Source: Litoditis marina (lineage: Eukaryota > Nematoda > Chromadorea > Rhabditida > Rhabditidae). Taken from it: a stretch of DNA of 64,000 bases. The translations under genes and the position numbers were made by a program. Below the pieces are notes generated by a model that worked only from the letters and a program-made list of their open reading frames with translations, ran no database searches and was not told where the DNA came from. This document shows, in pieces, positions 38,301 to 49,968 of this stretch (position 1 is the stretch's first letter; each line of letters begins with the position of its first letter). The DNA is taken from contig OZ038435.1 of NCBI GenBank assembly GCA_964036275.1, positions 12,315,634-12,379,633 of the forward strand, given 5' to 3'.

Positions 38301-41300
38301 GGTTAGCACCGCCACTCAATTATTTCGGGACTGTTTCAACTTATGCAAATAAGATGAAAATTTTTAAGTTTCTACACATGAGAGGAGTTCAAAAATACCA
38401 AGTTTGAACACTAAATCTCACGTAGGGCGAAAATCGCAACTCCATTCACGTCAATTTGAGAGTGTTTTTGGTTAGCACCGCCACTCAATTATTTCGGGAC
38501 TGTTTCAACTTATGCAAATAAGATGAAAATTTTTAAGTTTCTACACATGAGAGGAGTTCAAAAATACCAAGTTTGAACACTAAATCTCACGTAGGGCGAA
38601 AATCGCAACTCCATTCACGTCAATTTGAGAGTGTTTTTGGTTAGCACCGCCACTCAATTATTTCGGGACTGTTTCAACTTATGCAAATAAGATGAATATT
38701 TTTGAGTTTCTACACATGAGAGGAGTTCAAAAATACCAAGTTTTAACACTAAATCTCACGTAGGGCAAAAATCGCAACTCCATTCACGTCAACTTGGGGT
38801 GTTTTTGGTTAGCACCGCCACTCAATAATTTCGGGACTGTTTCAACTTATGCTAATAAGATGAACATTTTTGAGTTTCTACACATGAGAGGAGTTCAAAA
38901 ATACCAAGTTTGAACACTAAATCCCACGTAGGGCGAAAATCGCAACTCCATTCACGTCAATTTGAGAGTGTTTTTGGTTAGCACCGCCACTCAATTATTT
39001 CGGGACTGTTTCAACTTATGCAAATAAGATGAACATTTTTGAGTTTCTACACATGAGAGGAGTTCAAAAATACCAAGTTTGAACACTAAATCCCACGTAG
39101 GGCGAAAATCGCAACTCCATTCACGTCAACTTGGGGGTGTTTTTGGTTAGCACCGCCACTCAATTATTTCGGGACTGTTTCAACTTATGCTAATAAGATG
39201 AACAATTTTGAGTTTCTACACATGAGAGAAGTTCAAAAATACCAAGTTTGAACACTAAATCCCACGTAGGGCGAAAATCGCAACTCCATTCACGTCAACT
39301 TGGGGTGTTTTTGGTTAGCACCGCCACTCAATTATTTCGGGACTGTTTCAACTTATGCAAATAAGATGAACATTTTTGAGTTTCTACACATGAGAGGAGT
39401 TCAAAAATACCAAGTTTGAACACTAAATCCCACGTAGGGCGAAAATCGCAACTCCATTCACGTCAACTTGGGGGTGTTTTTGGTTAGCACCGCCACTCAA
39501 TTATTTCGGGACTGTTTCAACTTATGCTAATAAGATGAACAATTTTGAGTTTCTACACATGAGAGAAGTTCAAAAATACCAAGTTTGAACACTAAATCCC
39601 ACGTAGGGCGAAAATCGCAACTCCATTCACGTCAACTTGGGGTGTTTTTGGTTAGCACCGCCACTCAATTATTTCGGGACTGTTTCAACTTATGCAAATA
39701 AGATGAACATTTTTGAGTTTCTACACATGAGAGGAGTTCAAAAATACCAAGTTTTAACACTAAATCTCACGTAGGGCAAAAATCGCAACTCCATTCACGT
39801 CAACTTGGGGGTGTTTTTGGTTAGCACCGCCACTCAATTATTTCGGGACTGTTTAAACTTATGCTAATAAGATGAACATTTTTGAGTTTCTACACATGAG
39901 AGGAGTTCAAAAATACCAAGTTTTAACACTAAATCCCACGTAGGGCGAAAATCGCAACTCCATTCACGTCAATTTGAGAGTGTTTTTGGTTAGCACCGCC
40001 ACTCAATTATTTCGGGACTGTTTCAACTTATGCAAATAAGATGAATATTTTTGAGTTTCTACACATGAGAGGAGTTCAAAAATACCAAGTTTTAACACTA
40101 AATCTCACGTAGGGCAAAAATCGCAACTCCATTCACGTCAACTTGGGGGTGTTTTTGGTTAGCACCGCCACTCAATTATTTCGGGACTGTTTCAACTTAT
40201 GCTAATAAGATGAACATTTTTGAGTTTCTACACATGAGAGGAGTTCAAAAATACCAAGTTTTAACACTAAATCCCACGTAGGGCGAAAATCGCAACTCCA
40301 TTCACGTCAACTTGGGGGTGTTTTTGGTTAGCACCGCCACTCAATTATTTCGGGACTGTTTCAACTTATGCTAATAAGATGAACATTTTTGAGTTTCTAC
40401 ACATGAGAGGAGTTCAAAAATACCAAGTTTGAACACTAAATCCCACGTAGGGCGAAAATCGCAACTCCATTCACGTCAATTTGAGAGTGTTTTTGGTTAG
40501 CACCGCCACTCAATTATTTCGGGACTGTTTCAACTTATGCAAATAAGATGAACATTTTTGAGTTTCTACACATGAGAGGAGTTCAAAAATACCGAGTTTG
40601 AACACTAAATCCCACGTAGGGCGAAAATCGCAACTCCATTCACGTCAACTTGGGGGTGTTTTTGGTTAGCACCGCCACTCAATTATTTCGGGACTGTTTC
40701 AACTTATGCTAATAAGATGAACAATTTTGAGTTTCTACACATGAGAGAAGTTCAAAAATACCAAGTTTGAACACTAAATCCCACGTAGGGCGAAAATCGC
40801 AACTCCATTCACGTCAACTTGGGGGTGTTTTTGGTTAGAACCGCCACTCAATTATTTCGGGACTGTTGCAACTTATGCTAATAAGATGAACATTTTTGAG
40901 TTTCTACACATGAGAGGAGTTCAAAAATACCAAGTTTGAACACTAAATCCCACGTAGGGCGAAAATCGCAACTCCATTCACGTCAACTTGGGGGTGTTTT
41001 TGGTTAGCACCGCCACTCAATTATTTCGGGACTGTTTCAACGTATGCTAATAAGATGAACAATTTTGAGTTTCTACACATGAGAGAAGTTCAAAAATACC
41101 AAGTTTGAACACTAAATCCCACGTAGGGCGAAAATCGCAACTCCATTCACGTCAACTTGGGGTGTTTTTGGTTAGCACCGCCACTCAATTATTTCGGGAC
41201 TGTTTCAACTTATGCAAATAAGATGAACATTTTTGAGTTTCTACACATGAGAGGAGTTCAAAAATACCAAGTTTGAACACTAAATCCCACGTAGGGCGAA

Positions 41301-42520
41301 AATCGCAACTCCATTCACGTCAATTTGAGAGTGTTTTTGGTTAGCACCGCCACTCAATTATTTCGGGACTGTTTCAACTTATGCAAATAAGATGAAAATT
41401 TTTAAGTTTCTACACATGAGAGGAGTTCAAAAATACCAAGTTTTAACACTAAATCTCACGTAGGGCAAAAATCGCAACTCCATTCACGTCAACTTGGGGT
41501 GTTTTTGGTTAGCACCGCCACTCAATAATTTCGGGACTGTTTCAACTTATGCTAATAAGATGAACATTTTTGAGTTTCTACACATGAGAGGAGTTCAAAA
41601 ATACCAAGTTTGAACACTAAATCCCACGTAGGGCGAAAATCGCAACTCCATTCACGTCAATTTGAGAGTGTTTTTGGTTAGCACCGCCACTCAATTATTT
41701 CGGGACTGTTTCAACTTATGCTAATAAGATGAACATTTTTGAGTTTCTACACATGAGAGGAGTTCAAAAATACCAAGTTTTAACACTAAATCTCACGTAG
41801 GGCAAAAATCGCAACTCCATTCACGTCAACTTGGGGGTGTTTTTGGTTAGCACCGCCACTCAATTATTTCGGGACTGTTTCAACTTATGCTAATAAGATG
41901 AACAATTTTGAGTTTCTACACATGAGAGAAGTTCAAAAATACCAAGTTTGAACACTAAATCCCACGTAGGGCGAAAATCGCAACTCCATTCACGTCAACT
42001 TGGGGTGTTTTTGGTTAGCACCGCCACTCAATTATTTCGGGACTGTTTCAACTTATGCAAATAAGATGAACATTTTTGAGTTTCTACACATGAGAGGAGT
42101 TCAAAAATACCAAGTTTGAACACTAAATCCCACGTAGGGCGAAAATCGCAACTCCATTCACGTCAACTTGGGGGTGTTTTTGGTTAGCACCGCCACTCAA
42201 TTATTTCGGGACTGTTTCAACTTATGCTAATAAGATGAACAATTTTGAGTTTCTACACATGAGAGAAGTTCAAAAATACCAAGTTTGAACACTAAATCCC
42301 ACGTAGGGCGAAAATCGCAACTCCATTCACGTCAACTTGGGGTGTTTTTGGTTAGCACCGCCACTCAATTATTTCGGGACTGTTTCAACTTATGCAAATA
42401 AGATGAACATTTTTGAGTTTCTACACATGAGAGGAGTTCAAAAATACCAAGTTTTAACACTAAATCTCACGTAGGGCAAAAATCGCAACTCCATTCACGT
42501 CAACTTGGGGGTGTTTTTGG
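35349..42520 (+). repeat. 2,700-bp (16-monomer) periodic block
   Basis: CTCAATAATT recurs at 36,121, 38,821 and 41,521, exactly 2,700 bp apart. AAAATTTTTAAG monomers at 35,825 and 38,525, GTTTAAACTT at 37,151 and 39,851, and AATATT at 37,343 and 40,043 share the offset. The length equals twelve 169-bp and four 168-bp monomers. Identity of copies 1 and 2 runs from about 35,800/38,500 to 37,740/40,440. After that the offset becomes 3,038 bp (TTAGAACC, its AACC at 37,801 and 40,839), so copy 2 holds two extra monomers. Copy 3 diverges at 42,553, where TTTCAAC replaces TTTAAAC. About 450 bp at the start repeat a GCTAAT dimer shared with the end of the 5,900-bp copy. Confidence 0.85.
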
Positions 42521-42709
42521 TTAGCACCGCCACTCAATTATTTCGGGACTGTTTCAACTTATGCTAATAAGATGAACATTTTTGAGTTTCTACACATGAG
42601 AGGAGTTCAAAAATACCAAGTTTTAACACTAAATCCCACGAAAATCGCAACTCGGGCAACTAGGGCGAAAATCGCAACTCCATTCACGTCAACTTGGGGG
42701 TGTTTTTGG
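42521..42709 (+). repeat. 189-bp expanded monomer, copy 1
   Basis: A monomer with 20 extra bases at 42,641-42,660, after CCCACG. The extra part repeats the monomer's own GAAAATCGCAACTC (127-140) and adds GGGCAAC, so it is an internal duplication and not foreign DNA. The extra bases shift the frame and give a spurious 86-codon ATG frame across this and the next monomer. Confidence 0.95.
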
Positions 42710-42878
42710 TTAGCACCGCCACTCAATTATTTCGGGACTGTTTCAACTTATGCTAATAAGATGAACATTTTTGAGTTTCTACACATGAGAGGAGTTCAAA
42801 AATACCAAGTTTTAACACTAAATCTCACGTAGGGCAAAAATCGCAACTCCATTCACGTCAACTTGGGGGTGTTTTTGG
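42710..42878 (+). repeat. Standard 169-bp monomer between the two expanded ones
   Basis: GCTAAT, TTTTAAC, CTCAC, GCAAAA, AACTTGGGGG type without the 20-base gain. With the 189-bp monomer before it, it forms a 358-bp dimer that was duplicated. Confidence 0.9.
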
Positions 42879-43067
42879 TTAGCACCGCCACTCAATTATT
42901 TCGGGACTGTTTCAACTTATGCTAATAAGATGAACATTTTTGAGTTTCTACACATGAGAGGAGTTCAAAAATACCAAGTTTTAACACTAAATCCCACGAA
43001 AATCGCAACTCGGGCAACTAGGGCGAAAATCGCAACTCCATTCACGTCAACTTGGGGGTGTTTTTGG
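42879..43067 (+). repeat. 189-bp expanded monomer, copy 2
   Basis: Carries the identical 20-base gain at 42,999-43,018, 358 bp after the first. Identical sequence and spacing of 189 + 169 bp show that the two arose by one gain followed by dimer duplication. Confidence 0.95.
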
Positions 43068-46000
43068 TTAGCACCGCCACTCAATTATTTCGGGACTGTT
43101 TCAACTTATGCTAATAAGATGAACATTTTTGAGTTTCTACACATGAGAGGAGTTCAAAAATACCAAGTTTTAACACTAAATCCCACGTAGGGCGAAAATC
43201 GCAACTCCATTCACGTCAACTTGGGGGTGTTTTTGGTTAGCACCGCCACTCAATTATTTCGGGACTGTTTCAACTTATGCTAATAAGATGAACATTTTTG
43301 AGTTTCTACACATGAGAGGAGTTCAAAAATACCAAGTTTGAACACTAAATCCCACGTAGGGCGAAAATCGCAACTCCATTCACGTCAATTTGAGAGTGTT
43401 TTTGGTTAGCACCGCCACTCAATTATTTCGGGACTGTTTCAACTTATGCTAATAAGATGAACATTTTTGAGTTTCTACACATGAGAGGAGTTCAAAAATA
43501 CCAAGTTTTAACACTAAATCTCACGTAGGGCAAAAATCGCAACTCCATTCACGTCAACTTGGGGGTGTTTTTGGTTAGCACCGCCACTCAATTATTTCGG
43601 GACTGTTTCAACTTATGCTAATAAGATGAACAATTTTGAGTTTCTACACATGAGAGAAGTTCAAAAATACCAAGTTTGAACACTAAATCCCACGTAGGGC
43701 GAAAATCGCAACTCCATTCACGTCAACTTGGGGTGTTTTTGGTTAGCACCGCCACTCAATTATTTCGGGACTGTTTCAACTTATGCAAATAAGATGAACA
43801 TTTTTGAGTTTCTACACATGAGAGGAGTTCAAAAATACCAAGTTTGAACACTAAATCCCACGTAGGGCGAAAATCGCAACTCCATTCACGTCAACTTGGG
43901 GGTGTTTTTGGTTAGCACCGCCACTCAATTATTTCGGGACTGTTTCAACTTATGCTAATAAGATGAACAATTTTGAGTTTCTACACATGAGAGAAGTTCA
44001 AAAATACCAAGTTTGAACACTAAATCCCACGTAGGGCGAAAATCGCAACTCCATTCACGTCAACTTGGGGTGTTTTTGGTTAGCACCGCCACTCAATTAT
44101 TTCGGGACTGTTTCAACTTATGCAAATAAGATGAACATTTTTGAGTTTCTACACATGAGAGGAGTTCAAAAATACCAAGTTTTAACACTAAATCTCACGT
44201 AGGGCAAAAATCGCAACTCCATTCACGTCAACTTGGGGGTGTTTTTGGTTAGCACCGCCACTCAATTATTTCGGGACTGTTTAAACTTATGCTAATAAGA
44301 TGAACATTTTTGAGTTTCTACACATGAGAGGAGTTCAAAAATACCAAGTTTTAACACTAAATCCCACGTAGGGCGAAAATCGCAACTCCATTCACGTCAA
44401 TTTGAGAGTGTTTTTGGTTAGCACCGCCACTCAATTATTTCGGGACTGTTTCAACTTATGCAAATAAGATGAATATTTTTGAGTTTCTACACATGAGAGG
44501 AGTTCAAAAATACCAAGTTTTAACACTAAATCTCACGTAGGGCAAAAATCGCAACTCCATTCACGTCAACTTGGGGGTGTTTTTGGTTAGCACCGCCACT
44601 CAATTATTTCGGGACTGTTTCAACTTATGCTAATAAGATGAACATTTTTGAGTTTCTACACATGAGAGGAGTTCAAAAATACCAAGTTTTAACACTAAAT
44701 CCCACGTAGGGCGAAAATCGCAACTCCATTCACGTCAACTTGGGGGTGTTTTTGGTTAGCACCGCCACTCAATTATTTCGGGACTGTTTCAACTTATGCT
44801 AATAAGATGAACATTTTTGAGTTTCTACACATGAGAGGAGTTCAAAAATACCAAGTTTGAACACTAAATCCCACGTAGGGCGAAAATCGCAACTCCATTC
44901 ACGTCAATTTGAGAGTGTTTTTGGTTAGCACCGCCACTCAATTATTTCGGGACTGTTTCAACTTATGCAAATAAGATGAAAATTTTTAAGTTTCTACACA
45001 TGAGAGGAGTTCAAAAATACCAAGTTTGAACACTAAATCTCACGTAGGGCAAAAATCGCAACTCCATTCACGTCAACTTGGGGGTGTTTTTGGTTAGCAC
45101 CGCCACTCAATTATTTCGGGACTGTTTCAACTTATGCTAATAAGATGAACATTTTTGAGTTTCTACACATGAGAGGAGTTCAAAAATACCAAGTTTTAAC
45201 ACTAAATCCCACGTAGGGCGAAAATCGCAACTCCATTCACGTCAACTTGGGGGTGTTTTTGGTTAGCACCGCCACTCAATTATTTCGGGACTGTTTCAAC
45301 TTATGCTAATAAGATGAACATTTTTGAGTTTCTACACATGAGAGGAGTTCAAAAATACCAAGTTTGAACACTAAATCCCACGTAGGGCGAAAATCGCAAC
45401 TCCATTCACGTCAATTTGAGAGTGTTTTTGGTTAGCACCGCCACTCAATTATTTCGGGACTGTTTCAACTTATGCAAATAAGATGAAAATTTTTAAGTTT
45501 CTACACATGAGAGGAGTTCAAAAATACCAAGTTTGAACACTAAATCTCACGTAGGGCAAAAATCGCAACTCCATTCACGTCAACTTGGGGGTGTTTTTGG
45601 TTAGCACCGCCACTCAATTATTTCGGGACTGTTTCAACTTATGCTAATAAGATGAACAATTTTGAGTTTCTACACATGAGAGAAGTTCAAAAATACCAAG
45701 TTTGAACACTAAATCCCACGTAGGGCGAAAATCGCAACTCCATTCACGTCAACTTGGGGGTGTTTTTGGTTAGAACCGCCACTCAATTATTTCGGGACTG
45801 TTTCAACTTATGCTAATAAGATGAACATTTTTGAGTTTCTACACATGAGAGGAGTTCAAAAATACCGAGTTTGAACACTAAATCCCACGTAGGGCGAAAA
45901 TCGCAACTCCATTCACGTCAACTTGGGGGTGTTTTTGGTTAGCACCGCCACTCAATTATTTCGGGACTGTTTCAACTTATGCTAATAAGATGAACAATTT

Positions 46001-46499
46001 TGAGTTTCTACACATGAGAGAAGTTCAAAAATACCAAGTTTGAACACTAAATCCCACGTAGGGCGAAAATCGCAACTCCATTCACGTCAACTTGGGGGTG
46101 TTTTTGGTTAGCACCGCCACTCAATTATTTCGGGACTGTTTCAACTTATGCAAATAAGATGAAAATTTTTAAGTTTCTACACATGAGAGGAGTTCAAAAA
46201 TACCGAGTTTGAACACTAAATCCCACGTAGGGCGAAAATCGCAACTCCATTCACGTCAACTTGGGGGTGTTTTTGGTTAGCACCGCCACTCAATTATTTC
46301 GGGACTGTTTCAACTTATGCTAATAAGATGAACAATTTTGAGTTTCTACACATGAGAGAAGTTCAAAAATACCAAGTTTGAACACTAAATCCCACGTAGG
46401 GCGAAAATCGCAACTCCATTCACGTCAACTTGGGGGTGTTTTTGGTTAGAACCGCCACTCAATTATTTCGGGACTGTTGCAACTTATGCTAATAAGATG
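43068..46499 (+). repeat. Irregular zone II monomers, partly a copy of 39-40.4 kb
   Basis: About 20 monomers of zone II type. Part repeats the 2,700-bp block at an offset of 4,428 bp: TTAAACTTATG at 39,853 and 44,281, AATATT at 40,043 and 44,471. AAAATTTTTAAG monomers with GCAAAA at 44,978 and 45,485 are 507 bp apart, a three-monomer tandem duplication. From 45,600 to 46,450 a pair of monomers, one with CCGAG and one with AACAATTTT and GAGAAG, recurs. No other content seen. Confidence 0.8.
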
Positions 46500-49400
46500 A
46501 ACATTTTTGAGTTTCTACACATGAGAGGAGTTCAAAAATACCAAGTTTGAACACTAAATCCCACGTAGGGCGAAAATCGCAACTCCATTCACGTCAACTT
46601 GGGGGTGTTTTTGGTTAGCACCGCCACTCAATTATTTCGGGACTGTTTCAACGTATGCTAATAAGATGAACAATTTTGAGTTTCTACACATGAGAGAAGT
46701 TCAAAAATACCAAGTTTGAACACTAAATCCCACGTAGGGCGAAAATCGCAACTCCATTCACGTCAACTTGGGGTGTTTTTGGTTAGCACCGCCACTCAAT
46801 TATTTCGGGACTGTTTCAACTTATGCAAATAAGATGAACATTTTTGAGTTTCTACACATGAGAGGAGTTCAAAAATACCAAGTTTGAACACTAAATCCCA
46901 CGTAGGGCGAAAATCGCAACTCCATTCACGTCAATTTGAGAGTGTTTTTGGTTAGCACCGCCACTCAATTATTTCGGGACTGTTTCAACTTATGCAAATA
47001 AGATGAAAATTTTTAAGTTTCTACACATGAGAGGAGTTCAAAAATACCAAGTTTGAACACTAAATCTCACGTAGGGCGAAAATCGCAACTCCATTCACGT
47101 CAATTTGAAAGTGTTTTTCGTTAGCACCGCCACTCAATTATTTCGGGACTGTTTCAACTTATGCAAATAAGATGAACATTTTTGAGTTTCTACACATGAG
47201 AGGAGTTCAAAAATACCGAGTTTGAACACTAAATCCCACGTAGGGCGAAAATCGCAACTCCATTCACGTCAACTTGGGGGTGTTTTTGGTTAGCACCGCC
47301 ACTCAATTATTTCGGGACTGTTTCAACTTATGCTAATAAGATGAACAATTTTGAGTTTCTACACATGAGAGAAGTTCAAAAATACCAAGTTTGAACACTA
47401 AATCCCACGTAGGGCGAAAATCGCAACTCCATTCACGTCAACTTGGGGTGTTTTTGGTTAGCACCGCCACTCAATTATTTCGGGACTGTTTCAACTTATG
47501 CAAATAAGATGAACATTTTTGAGTTTCTACACATGAGAGGAGTTCAACAATACCAAGTTTGAACACTAAATCCCACGTAGGGCGAAAATCGCAACTCCAT
47601 TCACGTCAACTTGGGGGTGTTTTTGGTTAGAACCGCCACTCAATTATTTCAGGACTGTTGCAACTTATGCTAATAAGATGAACATTTTTGAGTTTCTACA
47701 CATGAGAGGAGTTCAAAAATACCAAGTTTGAACACTAAATCCCACGTAGGGCGAAAATCGCAACTCCATTCACGTCAATTTGAGAGTGTTTTTGGTTAGC
47801 ACCGCCACTCAATTATTTCGGGACTGTTTCAACTTATGCAAATAAGATGAATATTTTTGAGTTTCTACACATGAGAGGAGTTCAAAAATACCAAGTTTTA
47901 ACACTAAATATCACGTAGGGCAAAAATCGCAACTCCATTCACGTCAACTTGGGGGTGTTTTTGGTTAGCACCGCCACTCAATTATTTCGGGACTGTTTCA
48001 ACTTATGCTAACAAGATGAACATTTTTGAGTTTCTACACATGAGAGGAGTTCAAAAATACCAAGTTTGAACACTAAATCCCACGTAGGGCGAATATCGCA
48101 ACTCCATTCACGTCAATTTGAGAGTGTTTTTGGTTAGCACCGCCACTCAATTATTTCGGGACTGTTTCAACTTATGCTAATAAGATGAACATTTTTGAGT
48201 TTCTACACATGAGAGGAGTTCAAAAATACCAAGTTTGAACACTAAATCCCACGTAGGGCGAAAATCGCAACTCCATTCACGTCAACTTGGGGGTGTTTTT
48301 GGTTAGCACCGCCACTCAATTATTTCGGGACTGTTTCAACGTATGCTAATAAGATGAACAATTTTGAGTTTCTACACATGAGAGAAGTTCAAAAATACCA
48401 AGTTTGAACACTAAATCCCACGTAGGGCGAAAATCGCAACTCCATTCACGTCAACTTGGGGTGTTTTTGGTTAGCACCGCCACTCAATTATTTCGGGACT
48501 GTTTCAACTTATGCAAATAAGATGAACATTTTTGAGTTTCTACACATGAGAGGAGTTCAAAAATACCAAGTTTGAACACTAAATCCCACGTAGGGCGAAA
48601 ATCGCAACTCCATTCACGTCAATTTGAGAGTGTTTTTGGTTAGCACCGCCACTCAATTATTTCGGGACTGTTTCAACTTATGCAAATAAGATGAAAATTT
48701 TTAAGTTTCTACACATGAGAGGAGTTCAAAAATACCAAGTTTGAACACTAAATCTCACGTAGGGCGAAAATCGCAACTCCATTCACGTCAATTTGAAAGT
48801 GTTTTTCGTTAGCACCGCCACTCAATTATTTCGGGACTGTTTCAACTTATGCAAATAAGATGAACATTTTTGAGTTTCTACACATGAGAGGAGTTCAAAA
48901 ATACCGAGTTTGAACACTAAATCCCACGTAGGGCGAAAATCGCAACTCCATTCACGTCAACTTGGGGGTGTTTTTGGTTAGCACCGCCACTCAATTATTT
49001 CGGGACTGTTTCAACTTATGCTAATAAGATGAACAATTTTGAGTTTCTACACATGAGAGAAGTTCAAAAATACCAAGTTTGAACACTAAATCCCACGTAG
49101 GGCGAAAATCGCAACTCCATTCACGTCAACTTGGGGTGTTTTTGGTTAGCACCGCCACTCAATTATTTCGGGACTGTTTCAACTTATGCAAATAAGATGA
49201 ACATTTTTGAGTTTCTACACATGAGAGGAGTTCAAAAATACCAAGTTTGAACACTAAATCCCACGTAGGGCGAAAATCGCAACTCCATTCACGTCAACTT
49301 GGGGGTGTTTTTGGTTAGAACCGCCACTCAATTATTTCAGGACTGTTGCAACTTATGCTAATAAGATGAACATTTTTGAGTTTCTACACATGAGAGGAGT

Positions 49401-49968
49401 TCAAAAATACCAAGTTTGAACACTAAATCCCACGTAGGGCGAAAATCGCAACTCCATTCACGTCAATTTGAGAGTGTTTTTGGTTAGCACCGCCACTCAA
49501 TTATTTCGGGACTGTTTCAACTTATGCAAATAAGATGAATATTTTTGAGTTTCTACACATGAGAGGAGTTCAAAAATACCAAGTTTTAACACTAAATATC
49601 ACGTAGGGCAAAAATCGCAACTCCATTCACGTCAACTTGGGGGTGTTTTTGGTTAGCACCGCCACTCAATTATTTCGGGACTGTTTCAACTTATGCTAAC
49701 AAGATGAACATTTTTGAGTTTCTACACATGAGAGGAGTTCAAAAATACCAAGTTTGAACACTAAATCCCACGTAGGGCGAATATCGCAACTCCATTCACG
49801 TCAATTTGAGAGTGTTTTTGGTTAGCACCGCCACTCAATTATTTCGGGACTGTTTCAACTTATGCTAATAAGATGAACATTTTTGAGTTTCTACACATGA
49901 GAGGAGTTCAAAAATACCAAGTTTGAACACTAAATCCCACGTAGGGCGAAAATCGCAACTCCATTCAC
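46500..49968 (+). repeat. 1,688-bp (10-monomer) tandem duplication
   Basis: Private markers recur at exactly +1,688 bp: AACGTATGC 46,650 and 48,338; GTGTTTTTCG 47,111 and 48,799; ATTTCAGGAC, with its CAGGAC at 47,650 and 49,338; GCTAACAAG 48,007 and 49,695; GCGAATATCGC, with its GAATAT at 48,091 and 49,779. One difference seen: GTTCAACAATACC near 47,541 against GTTCAAAAATACC in the second copy. The match fails at 49,971, where the second copy has GTCCACTTGG instead of GTCAACTTGG. Length equals eight 169-bp and two 168-bp monomers. Confidence 0.9.

Noticed and set aside
42572..43190. Two 86-codon ATG frames
   Set aside because: They exist only because the 20-base internal duplication shifts frame in the 189-bp monomers. 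The protein repeats the same monomer translation twice (MNIFEFLHMRG occurs two times in each frame) and is not gene-like.
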